NCBI RefSeq assembly: GCF_008370325.1
Contig: NZ_VNIP01000006.1
Coordinates: 1-64,000 of the forward strand
Reading direction: 5' to 3'
DNA length: 64,000 nucleotides
Source of the DNA: Martinezella tropici
GTDB lineage: Bacteria > Pseudomonadota > Alphaproteobacteria > Rhizobiales > Rhizobiaceae
Positions 35,304 through 43,518 of the stretch are shown here, piece by piece (positions within the stretch are counted from its first letter, which is position 1; every line of letters begins with the position of its first letter). The notes below the pieces were generated by a model. The model ran no database searches. It was not told the origin of the DNA and was given only the letters and a program-made list of their open reading frames with translations. The position numbers and the translations under genes are program-made.

Positions 35304-35483
35304 CCCCCCTCTGTCACTTCGTGACATCTCCCCCACAAGGGGGGAGATTGGTACCCGCAGCGCTGCTGGCGCCAAACAACCGGCACTTAGACTTGCTGAA
35401 TTATCGGCTCCTAGGAGCGGTATGATGCGCCCCATCGATCTCCCCTCTTGTGGGGGAGATGTCACGACAGTGACAGAGGGGGG
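35304..35483. repeat. Inverted-repeat intergenic element, copy 2
   Basis: Same structure as the element at 32511. The left arm starts CCCCCCTCTGTCACTTCGTG, the right arm ends GTGACAGAGGGGGG, and CTCCCCCACAAGGGG pairs with its complement. It lies between the tal terminator and the end of the CoA-transferase gene. No gene is seen. Confidence 0.85.
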
Positions 35484-35519
35484 TATCACGGGTGCGGCAG
35501 ATACAAAGTATGCGACGAC

Positions 35520-36683
35520 CTACCGGTCCCCAAGAAACTCCGCCCTGACCTTCTCCGACTGCCCGCCGATCGTCGGCGCCGCCATATCGCTCTTGGCTCG
35601 AACACCATTCACCCGGATCGGGCTAGCCGTCGTGCGCACCGAAGTGCCATCGTCACGTGTCACCGTCTGCAGCATGTCGAGCTGACGGAAGGCGGCACTT
35701 TGCAAGAGCTTTGGCCAATCCAGCACTTCCGCCGCCCAGATATCGGCCGGCTCCAGGATGGCGAGCCATTCGCGAACGGTCTTTTCCTGCAGGCGGCTCG
35801 CGATCATGCTCTTGATGTCGTCACGGCGCTGGAAGGCATCATCCGGCGTGTAGTCGGCAAGCGCGGGCAGGTCGAGCAGCGGTGCGAGCTGCGCTAGCGG
35901 CATCATCGCCAGCGCCAGCCAGCCATCGGCGCAGCGATAGACGCCGTAGGGCGCTGCGAGGTAGGCGTGCGCGTTGCGGATGGCGGATTTCTTCGGCAGG
36001 CGGCCGCCGTCGTTCAGATGCGTGGTCAGCACCTCGAACTGGAAATCGACCATCGCTTCCAGCAGGCTCGTTTCCACATGCACGCCGCGTCCGGTCGCGC
36101 CGCGTCGCACGAGGCCGGCGAGGATGGCCTGAACAAGCAGATTGCCGGCCAGCATGTCGGCGACAGCAAGCCCGAAGGGCACCGGCCCGTCATCGGCCTC
36201 GCCGTTCAGCCACATGGCGCCGGAGCGGGCCTGGGCCAGCAGATCCTGTCCGGGAAAGTGGCGCCATTCATTGTCGGGGCCGTATCCGGTGATGCTGCCA
36301 TAGACGATGCGGGGATTGATTGATGCAACGGAGGCGTAGTCGAGGCCGAGCCGCTCGATGACGCCGGGGCGGAAATTCTGGATGACGACGTCGGCCCTGG
36401 CGATCAGCGTGCGTAGTTCCTGCAGATCGCTCGTATCCTTCATGTTGAGGGCAAAGCTCTCCTTGCCGCGATTGATGGCATGAAAGAGCGTGGAATCGCC
36501 GCCGATCTCGGTATCGCTGAGATAGAGCCGGCGGCAGAGATCGCCGCCATCGGGCCGCTCGATCTTGATGATCCTCGCGCCGAGATCTCCGAGGCGCAGC
36601 GCTGCCATCGGGCCGGCGAGAAACTGGCTCATATCCAGCACGAGAATGCCGGAGAGCAGGCCCTCCTCGTTATCTTTGGTCAT
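35520..36683 (-). CDS. CaiB/BaiF (class III) CoA-transferase
   Basis: A 387-residue CoA-transferase family III protein, which moves CoA between carboxylic acids. It starts GILVLDMSQFLAGPMAALRLG. Further conserved blocks are LGARIIKIERPDGGD, INRGKESFALNMK, DVVIQNFRPGVIERLGL and GYGPD. The family's catalytic aspartate is D176 in VADMLAGN. It is the last gene of a leftward unit: IclR, lactonase, MaoC-fold protein, CoA-transferase (1-bp gap). Its acyl substrate is unknown. In this setting it may activate an acid released during breakdown of the imported sugar. Confidence 0.9.
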   Translation of the reverse strand: MTKDNEEGLLSGILVLDMSQFLAGPMAALRLGDLGARIIKIERPDGGDLCRRLYLSDTEIGGDSTLFHAINRGKESFALNMKDTSDLQELRTLIARADVVIQNFRPGVIERLGLDYASVASINPRIVYGSITGYGPDNEWRHFPGQDLLAQARSGAMWLNGEADDGPVPFGLAVADMLAGNLLVQAILAGLVRRGATGRGVHVETSLLEAMVDFQFEVLTTHLNDGGRLPKKSAIRNAHAYLAAPYGVYRCADGWLALAMMPLAQLAPLLDLPALADYTPDDAFQRRDDIKSMIASRLQEKTVREWLAILEPADIWAAEVLDWPKLLQSAAFRQLDMLQTVTRDDGTSVRTTASPIRVNGVRAKSDMAAPTIGGQSEKVRAEFLGDR

Positions 36684-36684
36684 G

Positions 36685-37230
36685 TCAGACTTTCAGCGGC
36701 GGTGCATCCGCCGGACGGCTGTTCTTGTAGCGCACGGTCTGGATATGCTCGCAATAGAGCACCAGCTCGCCTTCGCCCTTGAAGACTTCGTAAGAAGAGC
36801 GGATCAGGCCGAGTTCGGCATATTTCGGCTGCTTGTCCAGGTTGGTGCGGATGGTATAGATCGTCTCGCCGATGAAGGTGGGCTTGATGAAGCGCAGCTT
36901 GTCGTAGCCATAGGAAAAGGCGTTGACGCAGTTCGTGGCGACGAGCCCGAGGCCGGCGGAAAAGACGAAGGCGCCCGCAACGAGCCGCTTGCCGAACAGG
37001 CCTTCGGTTTCGGCGAAGATCTGATCGCTGATGTAAGGATGCATGTCGAGGACCAGCGCGTTAAACTGCTGGGACTCGCCTTCGGAGATCGTGCGGCGCA
37101 GAGAACGGATCCTGTGGCCGATTTCGAAATCTTCGTAGAACCAGTTTTCCGCATTCCACACCGGGATCTCAGCGTGATCGGCCGGCATGGTTTTCGGATG
37201 GGTGCTGGATATGCCGACGGTGGCGGTCAT
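36685..37230 (-). CDS. MaoC-fold dehydratase-like protein with altered active site
   Basis: A 181-residue hot-dog-fold protein of the MaoC dehydratase family. The region that usually reads G-D-x-N-P-(I/L)-H reads [12 protein letters not shown] here. The aspartate is kept, but the position of the catalytic histidine is isoleucine, with a histidine three places earlier. Downstream blocks [17 protein letters not shown] and [16 protein letters not shown] are normal for the fold. It lies between the lactonase (30-bp gap) and the CoA-transferase. It could be a hydratase with shifted chemistry or a non-catalytic partner of the MaoC protein at 46391. Confidence 0.8.
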   Translation of the reverse strand: MTATVGISSTHPKTMPADHAEIPVWNAENWFYEDFEIGHRIRSLRRTISEGESQQFNALVLDMHPYISDQIFAETEGLFGKRLVAGAFVFSAGLGLVATNCVNAFSYGYDKLRFIKPTFIGETIYTIRTNLDKQPKYAELGLIRSSYEVFKGEGELVLYCEHIQTVRYKNSRPADAPPLKV

Positions 37231-37260
37231 GGCATGTCTTTCGATGGAAAACCTCCGGTC

Positions 37261-38097
37261 TCAGAGAGACCAGAGGCGCTTGGCATTGAGGTAATAGAGC
37301 CGGCTACGTTCGTCGGTGCTTACGCCTTGCATCAGCGCATGGGTGGCGGCGACCCAGGTGGAGAGATTGCCGCCGAGCGTGCAGACCGGCCAATCGCTGC
37401 CCCAGATGACGCGATCCCAGCCGAAGCTCGTAATGCAATGTTCGACGAAGGGACGCAGCGTTTCCGGCGACCAGTTGTCCGGATCGGCATAGGCGACGAC
37501 ACCGGAGATCTTCACCGTGACATTCGGCCGTTTGGCGACCTCCTTGATCCCTGACGACCAGCTTTCGCTCAAGCCATCCTTCACGGCCGGCACGCCGCAA
37601 TGGTCAAGGATGAAGCGGATATTGGGATTGAGGTCGATCAACGCGAGCGCCTTGGAAATCTGATGCGGCAGGACACAGAGATCGAAGGTGAGCCTGGTAT
37701 TGCCGAGCCGCTTCAGGTTTTCGCGGAAGAGGGCGCCCTCGGAGACATCGTCGGGCACGACATGCAGCACGCGGCGGAAGCCTTTGACGAAGGGATCGGC
37801 AAGTACGCGTTCGAGATAGGCGGGAAAGTCGGCACTTTCAGGACGGCAGGCAGCGATGGCGCCACGCAGCAGGCTGCCGGGCTCGCGGCTCAGGCCTTTG
37901 ACATAATCGGTTTCCCGCTCGATATCATCCTCGGCGACATCGACTTCCATGTGAAGCGTATCGGTGATCCCGAGGCGCTTGGCCTCGCGCGCATAGTCCT
38001 CATAGAGGCTGTCGCGATTGAGCGCCCCGGCTTCGGCCAACCAAGGATAGGCAAGTTTTTTCCGGTCGACGATGTGCAAATGGCTGTCGAAGAGCAT
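37261..38097 (-). CDS. Amidohydrolase, sugar-lactonase type (COG3618)
   Basis: A 278-residue amidohydrolase of the COG3618 group, which includes L-fuconolactonase and L-rhamnonolactonase. The N-terminal metal motif is FDSHLHIVD. Other features are HMEVDVAEDD, FRRVLHVVPDD, FILDHCGVPAVKDGL and the conserved WGSDWPVCTLGG near the C-terminus. Expected reaction: hydrolysis of an aldonolactone to the sugar acid, feeding the enolase-type dehydratase encoded on the other arm of the locus. The ATG at 38097 matches family starts. It is transcribed behind the IclR gene (65-bp gap). Confidence 0.87.
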   Translation of the reverse strand: MLFDSHLHIVDRKKLAYPWLAEAGALNRDSLYEDYAREAKRLGITDTLHMEVDVAEDDIERETDYVKGLSREPGSLLRGAIAACRPESADFPAYLERVLADPFVKGFRRVLHVVPDDVSEGALFRENLKRLGNTRLTFDLCVLPHQISKALALIDLNPNIRFILDHCGVPAVKDGLSESWSSGIKEVAKRPNVTVKISGVVAYADPDNWSPETLRPFVEHCITSFGWDRVIWGSDWPVCTLGGNLSTWVAATHALMQGVSTDERSRLYYLNAKRLWSL

Positions 38098-38162
38098 GGT
38101 GATCCTCCCATACCTGCTTGCTCTACATATACTCACAGAAGAATAGTTTATTCAAATAAAAA

Positions 38163-38957
38163 TTACAGCTCGGCTTTGTCGACCGTGCCGGCCACGGTTT
38201 CGGAGATCTCCTTTGCCGCTTCCCGCACATATTCGATGACTTGATCGTAGCTCGGCGCTTTGGTGTTGACGGGCTCGATATAGGGGCAGGTGAGAGCGGC
38301 AAGTCCATTGCCGTCCATGGCCAGAATCGGCGCGGAAATATTACGGACACCGCTGGTCTGCAGGCTGTCCATGGTTTCGAAGCCTTTTTCGCGGATTACC
38401 CGAAGTTTCTCTTCGAGACCGGCCGGCGGCTCTTCGGCTTCCTGATCCTGCTGGCGCCTCTGCTCGTTGATCATCATCTGGCGCTGTTTTTCATCGCGGA
38501 ATGCCAGGAGAATATGTCCGGAGCCAGTATTGTAAAGATTGATCTGCGCGCCGACGCGAATGGAGATGCCCCAATAGGTGGGAGAATCCTGCTGGGCGAT
38601 GACGACCACCGAGCCGCGGTCGTAGATCGCCAGATGGCAGGCCTGCTCGGCGCGGTTGGAGAATTCGCGCATCAGCGGCGTGGCGAAGGAAACGAGCCGG
38701 CGCACCGGCGCATGATAATGCGCGAGCCCGAAGAGCTTCAGCGTCAGATAGAAGCGATCACCATCCTGGCGCTGCACATAGCCGCGCCGCACAAGGCGAT
38801 CGAGCATGCGATAGAATTCGTTGGGGCTCTTGTTGAGCGCCTTGGCAATTTCCGCCTGCGTCAGGCCACCATCGATCCTTGCCAGCAATTCCAGAATATC
38901 GAGCCCCTTGTCCAAGGCCGGTGCGCGATAGCGATCACTGTCGTCTTCTACACTCAT
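38163..38957 (-). CDS. IclR family regulator
   Basis: A 264-residue IclR-type regulator. The N-terminal winged helix is at about residues 12-70 (KGLDILELLARIDGGLTQAE, KALNKSPNEFYRMLDRL). The effector-binding domain contains CHLAIYDRGSVVVIAQQDS, NLYNTGSGHILLAF and APILAMDGNGLAALT. The ATG at 38957 has GGGGGA about 10 bases upstream. It heads the leftward operon and is divergent from the ABC transporter operon. An 18-bp palindrome at 38991-39008 lies just upstream and is its likely operator, so it probably controls both arms. Confidence 0.9.
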   Translation of the reverse strand: MSVEDDSDRYRAPALDKGLDILELLARIDGGLTQAEIAKALNKSPNEFYRMLDRLVRRGYVQRQDGDRFYLTLKLFGLAHYHAPVRRLVSFATPLMREFSNRAEQACHLAIYDRGSVVVIAQQDSPTYWGISIRVGAQINLYNTGSGHILLAFRDEKQRQMMINEQRRQQDQEAEEPPAGLEEKLRVIREKGFETMDSLQTSGVRNISAPILAMDGNGLAALTCPYIEPVNTKAPSYDQVIEYVREAAKEISETVAGTVDKAEL

Positions 38958-38990
38958 CCGCAAGTCCCCCACGCGACGAAACATGAATCA

Positions 38991-39008
38991 TCATTCATAT
39001 ATGAATGA
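38991..39008. promoter_or_regulatory. Perfect 18-bp palindrome, probable IclR operator
   Basis: TCATTCATATATGAATGA is a perfect palindrome 33 bp upstream of the iclR ATG, within the 178-bp divergent region before the ABC operon. Size and symmetry fit IclR-family operators. A smaller palindrome, GAATA-GTT-TATTC, lies at about 38141-38153 in front of the lactonase gene and could be a second site. Confidence 0.7.
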
Positions 39009-39135
39009 AGGCATTTTACAAGCACGCGATCGCGGCTTGACGGCCAATGAATAAGATGTTTACTTATAAATCATCGATCCATATTTGGGTCGGGAGAACA
39101 ATCGGACAAGGGTCCGGTCTTAGGGAGGAACTTCG

Positions 39136-40452
39136 ATGAGGAATTGGAAGGCCGGTCTTGCTGCCGGCATGATGGCATTGCTTGCGGGTACCTCGGTCTT
39201 CGCTGCCGATCTGCCGGGCAAATTTCCGGGCGTGACGATCGACGCCAAGCTTATCGGCGGCCAGCAATATGAGCCGCTTTATGCGCGCATCGCCGAGTGG
39301 GAGAAGGAGACCGGCGCCAAGGTCAATATTCTCTCCAAGAAGAACCACTTCGAGCTCGACAAGGAAATCAAGTCCGATATGGCATCGGGCAGCATCTCCT
39401 GGTGCGTCGGCTCGAACCACTCGTCCTTCGCGCCGCAATATCCCGACCTCTACACCGATCTTTCCAAGCTTCTGCCCAAGGAAGAAGTCGCCCAGTTCGT
39501 CGATTCGACCATCCAGGCCTCGACTATCGATGGTCGTCTGATCATGCTGCCGCGCGCCCAGTTCGACGTCTCGGCGCTCTACTATCAGAAGCGCCTCTAC
39601 AAGGACGACGCCAAGAAGAAGGCCTTCAAAGACAAGTACGGCTACGATTTGGCGCCGCCGAAGACCTGGAAGGAAGTCTCCGACCAGGCGATCTTCTTCG
39701 CCAATCCGCCGAACTTCTTCGGCACGCAGTTCCCCGGCAAGGAAGAGGCGATCAACGGCCGCTTCTATGAAATGCTGGTCGCCGAAGGCGGCGAATATCT
39801 CGACAAGGACGGCAAGCCCGCCTTCAATTCCGAAGCCGGCGTGCGTGCGCTCGACTGGTTCGTCAACATGTACAAGGCCAAGGCTGTTCCGGCCGGTACG
39901 ACCAACTATCTATGGGACGACCTCGGCGCCGGCTTCGCCTCCGGTTCCGTCGCGCTCGATCTCGACTGGCCGGGCTGGGCGACCTATTTCAATGATCCGA
40001 AGTCGTCGAAGATCGCCGGCAATGTCGGCGTCGTCGTGCAGCCCGCCGGCTCCTCCGGCAAACACACCGGTTGGTCCGGCCATCACGGCTTCTCGGTCAC
40101 CGAATCCTGCGCCCACAAAGACGCTGCCGCTTCGCTCGTCTGGTTCCTCACCAACGACGATTCGCAGAAGCTCGAAGCCGCCAAGGGCACGCTGCCGACC
40201 CGCAAGGCGGTCTGGGATTGGGATATCCAGCAGGCGGCTTCCGATCCTTACAAGAAGGAAGTGTTGAGCACCTTCCAGGAAGCCATGAAATATGCCTTCC
40301 CGGTTCCGCGCACGCCGCAATGGATCGAGATTTCCAACGTCGTCTATCCTGAACTTCAGGCTGCCATCCTCGGCGACAAGAGCTCCAAGGAAGCGCTCGA
40401 TGCCGCTGCCCAGAAGGCAACCGACGTCCTGAAAGATGCCGGCGCGCTCTGA
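39136..40452 (+). CDS. CUT1 ABC transporter sugar-binding protein
   Basis: A 438-residue periplasmic solute-binding protein. The signal peptide is at residues 1-23 (KAGLAAGMMALLAGTSVFA), with mature start ADLPGKFPGVTI. Family blocks include EPLYARIAEWEKETGAKVNI, QFDVSALYYQKRLYKD and SVALDLDWPGWATYF. The substrate is not defined by sequence. Downstream lactonase, dehydratase and mutarotase suggest a deoxy-aldose such as L-fucose or L-rhamnose, or a related sugar or glycoside. AGGGAGG precedes the ATG. Two stem-loops follow before the permease genes. Confidence 0.9.
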   Translation: MRNWKAGLAAGMMALLAGTSVFAADLPGKFPGVTIDAKLIGGQQYEPLYARIAEWEKETGAKVNILSKKNHFELDKEIKSDMASGSISWCVGSNHSSFAPQYPDLYTDLSKLLPKEEVAQFVDSTIQASTIDGRLIMLPRAQFDVSALYYQKRLYKDDAKKKAFKDKYGYDLAPPKTWKEVSDQAIFFANPPNFFGTQFPGKEEAINGRFYEMLVAEGGEYLDKDGKPAFNSEAGVRALDWFVNMYKAKAVPAGTTNYLWDDLGAGFASGSVALDLDWPGWATYFNDPKSSKIAGNVGVVVQPAGSSGKHTGWSGHHGFSVTESCAHKDAAASLVWFLTNDDSQKLEAAKGTLPTRKAVWDWDIQQAASDPYKKEVLSTFQEAMKYAFPVPRTPQWIEISNVVYPELQAAILGDKSSKEALDAAAQKATDVLKDAGAL

Positions 40453-40466
40453 GCGATGCAATAGAG

Positions 40467-40493
40467 ATCCCGCGCGTCGCAAGTGTGCGGGAT
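40467..40493 (+). terminator. Stem-loop after sugar-binding protein gene (first)
   Basis: ATCCCGC pairs with GCGGGAT around CGCGTCGCAAGTGT, 14 bp after the stop codon, with a short TTT following. It is probably an attenuator or mRNA-stabilising hairpin that lowers permease expression relative to the binding protein. Confidence 0.6.
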
Positions 40494-40535
40494 TTCCGCA
40501 AACTGACTTCGAGAATGGCTTTCGACCGGCACCGT

Positions 40536-40575
40536 GAGGAGCCGGCTTGTGCCGCCGGCATCGCACCGGCTTCTC
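40536..40575 (+). other. Second stem-loop before permease gene
   Basis: GAGGAGCCGG pairs with CCGGCTTCTC (9 of 10 positions) around a 20-nt loop. Together with the hairpin at 40467 it makes a double structure in the 189-bp gap between binding-protein and permease genes. Confidence 0.55.
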
Positions 40576-40641
40576 GGTCCCAGGCAATTCATTCCACGCA
40601 GTCCGGGCCACGCTGCCGAGGAATGCCGACAGGTGCAAACC

Positions 40642-41535
40642 ATGCTCAAAAGAATATCTCCACCGGTCCTGCTTCTTCTGCCGGCGATCATCGTCCTTAT
40701 GGCGGTGGTTCTCTTTCCGCTGCTTCTCTCTTTTTATTCCAGCTTTACGCCGTTTCGCCTGACGCGGCCGGCCACGCTCTTCACCTTCATCGGCCTGCGC
40801 AACTACATCCGCATCCTCACCGATCCGGTGTTTCTCGCGACCTTCGTGCGCACCGTGGTGCTGCTGACGATCGCCCTCAATCTGGAAATGCTGCTTGGTC
40901 TCGGACTAGCGGTCCTGGTCAACAAGGCCACCCACGGCAAGCGCATACTGCGCACGCTGATGATGTTTCCGATGATGTTTTCGCCTGTTCTCGTCGGCTT
41001 CCAGTTCAAGTTCATGTTCAACGACAATGTCGGCATCATCAACAATGCCCTGCAATCCCTGGGCATTACGGAAACGGCCATTCCCTGGCTGATCGACGGC
41101 AATCTGGCGCTGCTGTCCATCGTCATCGCCGAGGTCTGGTCTTCGACGTCGGTCTTCGCGATCCTCATCCTCGCAGGCCTGCTCGCCATGCCGCAGGAGC
41201 CGGTCGAGGCCGCCAAGGTCGATGGCTGCACCAGCTGGCAGACCTTCCGTTACGTCACCTGGCCGTTCCTGATGCCGTTTGCCTTCATCGCCATGACGAT
41301 CCGCTCGCTCGACGTCGCCCGCGCCTACGACATCGTCAAGATCATGACGGATGGCGGCCCGGCGCGGCGCACGGAGCTGATCTGGACGCTGGTCGGGCGC
41401 ACCGCTTATGCCGACGCGCAGATGGGGCTTGCCAACGCCATGGCCTATGTCTCGATCATCCTTTCGATCGTCTTCACCGTCTATTTCTTCCGTAAGCTGG
41501 CGCTTGCCCGCACCCAGATCGGAGCGGAGTGGTAA
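40642..41535 (+). CDS. CUT1 sugar ABC transporter permease
   Basis: A 297-residue inner-membrane permease with six predicted helices, the first at about residues 8-32 (VLLLLPAIIVLMAVVLFPLL). The EAA loop is EAAKVDGCTSWQTFRYVTWP near residues 193-212. The ATG at 40642 fits the family; the longer frame from 40534 has no hydrophobic start. It pairs with the permease gene that starts 2 bp after its stop. Confidence 0.9.
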   Translation: MLKRISPPVLLLLPAIIVLMAVVLFPLLLSFYSSFTPFRLTRPATLFTFIGLRNYIRILTDPVFLATFVRTVVLLTIALNLEMLLGLGLAVLVNKATHGKRILRTLMMFPMMFSPVLVGFQFKFMFNDNVGIINNALQSLGITETAIPWLIDGNLALLSIVIAEVWSSTSVFAILILAGLLAMPQEPVEAAKVDGCTSWQTFRYVTWPFLMPFAFIAMTIRSLDVARAYDIVKIMTDGGPARRTELIWTLVGRTAYADAQMGLANAMAYVSIILSIVFTVYFFRKLALARTQIGAEW

Positions 41536-41537
41536 TC

Positions 41538-42404
41538 ATGGATCGCAACGCTCAACAACGCCTGCAGCGCCGCCTCTGGAAGGTTGCCTATCTCATCGGC
41601 CTTTTCCTCGCGATGCTCGTCATCTGCCTGCCCGGCTTCTGGATCGTCATCAGCTCGCTGCGTCCGACCGTGGAAATCATGGCGAAGCCGCCGGTCTGGA
41701 TCCCGCAGGAGCTGTCGCTGGAAGCCTATCGCGCCATGTTCAGCGGCGTGGGGCAGGGCGGCATTCCCGTCTGGGACTATTTCCGCAATTCGCTTGTTAT
41801 CTCCATCACCTCGACCGCCATTGCGCTCGTCATCGGCATGTCCGGCGGCTATGCCTTCGCCCGCTTCCGTTTCACGGGCAAATCGGCCGTGTTCCTGGGG
41901 CTGATGCTGACGCGCTCCGTGCCCGGTGTCGCGCTGTCGCTGCCGCTGTTCATGGTCTATGCGCGGCTCGGCATCATCGACACGCATTTCGGCCTCATCC
42001 TCACCTATGTCGCGCTGAACGTGCCCTTCACCATCTGGCTGATCGACGGCTTCTTCCGGCAGGTGCCGAAGGATCTTGCCGAAGCCGCGCAGATCGACGG
42101 CTGCACCCGCTGGCAGGCTTTTTGGCAGGTGGAATTCCCGCTTGCCGGCCCAGGCATCGCATCCGCCGGCATCTTCGCTTTCCTCACCTGCTGGAATGAA
42201 TATGCGCTCGCTTCGCAGCTGACCCGCTCCGTCGATTCCAAGACCCTGCCTGTGGGTCTGCTCGACTATACGGCCGAATTCACCATCGACTGGCGCGGCA
42301 TGTGCGCTCTCGCGGTCGTGATGATCATTCCGGCGCTCGCTCTCACTTTCATCATTCAGAAGCATCTGGTGTCGGGTCTGACATTCGGTGCGGTCAAAGG
42401 TTGA
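41538..42404 (+). CDS. CUT1 sugar ABC transporter permease
   Basis: A 288-residue second permease. The first helix is at about 16-40 (VAYLIGLFLAMLVICLPGFW), and the EAA loop is EAAQIDGCTRWQAFWQVEFP. The C-terminus [18 protein letters not shown] is typical of the MalG-like partner. The ATG at 41538 directly follows the upstream stop; a GTG at 41529 is an alternative overlapping start. Confidence 0.9.
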   Translation: MDRNAQQRLQRRLWKVAYLIGLFLAMLVICLPGFWIVISSLRPTVEIMAKPPVWIPQELSLEAYRAMFSGVGQGGIPVWDYFRNSLVISITSTAIALVIGMSGGYAFARFRFTGKSAVFLGLMLTRSVPGVALSLPLFMVYARLGIIDTHFGLILTYVALNVPFTIWLIDGFFRQVPKDLAEAAQIDGCTRWQAFWQVEFPLAGPGIASAGIFAFLTCWNEYALASQLTRSVDSKTLPVGLLDYTAEFTIDWRGMCALAVVMIIPALALTFIIQKHLVSGLTFGAVKG

Positions 42405-42409
42405 TCTTA

Positions 42410-43507
42410 ATGGCTCAGGTTTCCCTCAAAAAACTCGTCAAGCGCTACGGCGCGCTGGAAATCGTCCACGGCATCGATCTCGACATCGCGGACAAGGAGT
42501 TCATCGCGCTCGTCGGCCCGTCCGGCTGCGGCAAGTCGACGACGCTGCGCATGATCGCCGGCCTGGAGGATGTGTCCGACGGCGTGATCGAGATAGGCGA
42601 CACCGTCGTCAACGACCTGCCGCCTCGTGATCGCAACATCTCTATGGTGTTCCAGTCCTACGCGCTCTATCCGCACATGACCGTGCGTGAGAACATGGGC
42701 TTCTCGCTGAAGATCGCCAAGCAGCCGCAGGCGGAGATCGATAAGCGCGTCAACGAAGCCGCCGCCATCCTCAGCCTCGAAGCGCTGATGGACCGCCGCC
42801 CGGCGCAGCTTTCCGGCGGCCAGCGCCAGCGCGTCGCCATGGGCCGCGCCATTGTCCGCCAGCCGGAAGTCTTCCTCTTCGACGAGCCACTGTCGAACCT
42901 CGACGCCAAGTTGCGCACGCAGATGCGCACCGAGATCAAGAAGCTGCATGCCAAGGTGCAGTCGACGGTGGTCTATGTCACGCACGATCAGGTCGAGGCC
43001 ATGACGCTGGCGGACCGCATCGTCATCATGCGCGACGGCTATATCGAGCAGGTCGGCACGCCGGACGAGGTGTTCAAGCGGCCGGCCACGCGCTTCGTCG
43101 CCGGCTTCATCGGCTCGCCGCCGATGAATATCGAGGAGGCGACGCTGAAGGGCGGAGAACTCACCTTCAAGAACGGCGATCGTCTGCCGTTGCCCGGCCA
43201 GTTTGCCGGCAAGGTCAAGGAGGGCGAGAAGGTCGCCTTCGGCCTCAGACCTGACGATATCTTCCCGACTGGCCATGGCCTGCATTCGGGTGCGGAATCT
43301 GCCGTCTACGAGCTGACCTTGCCCGTCGCCATCACCGAACCGCTCGGCAATGAAACGCTCGTCTTCGTCGAATTTGCCGGGCGCGAATGGGTGACGCGCA
43401 TGCTCAATCCGCGCTCGCTGAAGAGCGGCGAACAGCTGAAGATGAGCTTCGATCTCAGCCAGGCGCACCTCTTCTCCGCCGAAACCGGCAAGAGCCTGGC
43501 AGGTTGA
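42410..43507 (+). CDS. CUT1 sugar ABC transporter ATP-binding protein
   Basis: A 365-residue MalK/UgpC-type ATPase. Walker A is [10 protein letters not shown] at about residues 37-46, the Q-loop is [11 protein letters not shown], the signature [12 protein letters not shown], Walker [15 protein letters not shown] and the switch [10 protein letters not shown] full TOBE domain lies at about 240-365. The ATG at 42410 is right after the permease stop. It energises the transporter encoded by 39136-42404. Confidence 0.93.
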   Translation: MAQVSLKKLVKRYGALEIVHGIDLDIADKEFIALVGPSGCGKSTTLRMIAGLEDVSDGVIEIGDTVVNDLPPRDRNISMVFQSYALYPHMTVRENMGFSLKIAKQPQAEIDKRVNEAAAILSLEALMDRRPAQLSGGQRQRVAMGRAIVRQPEVFLFDEPLSNLDAKLRTQMRTEIKKLHAKVQSTVVYVTHDQVEAMTLADRIVIMRDGYIEQVGTPDEVFKRPATRFVAGFIGSPPMNIEEATLKGGELTFKNGDRLPLPGQFAGKVKEGEKVAFGLRPDDIFPTGHGLHSGAESAVYELTLPVAITEPLGNETLVFVEFAGREWVTRMLNPRSLKSGEQLKMSFDLSQAHLFSAETGKSLAG

Positions 43508-43518
43508 GGAGCCGACCC

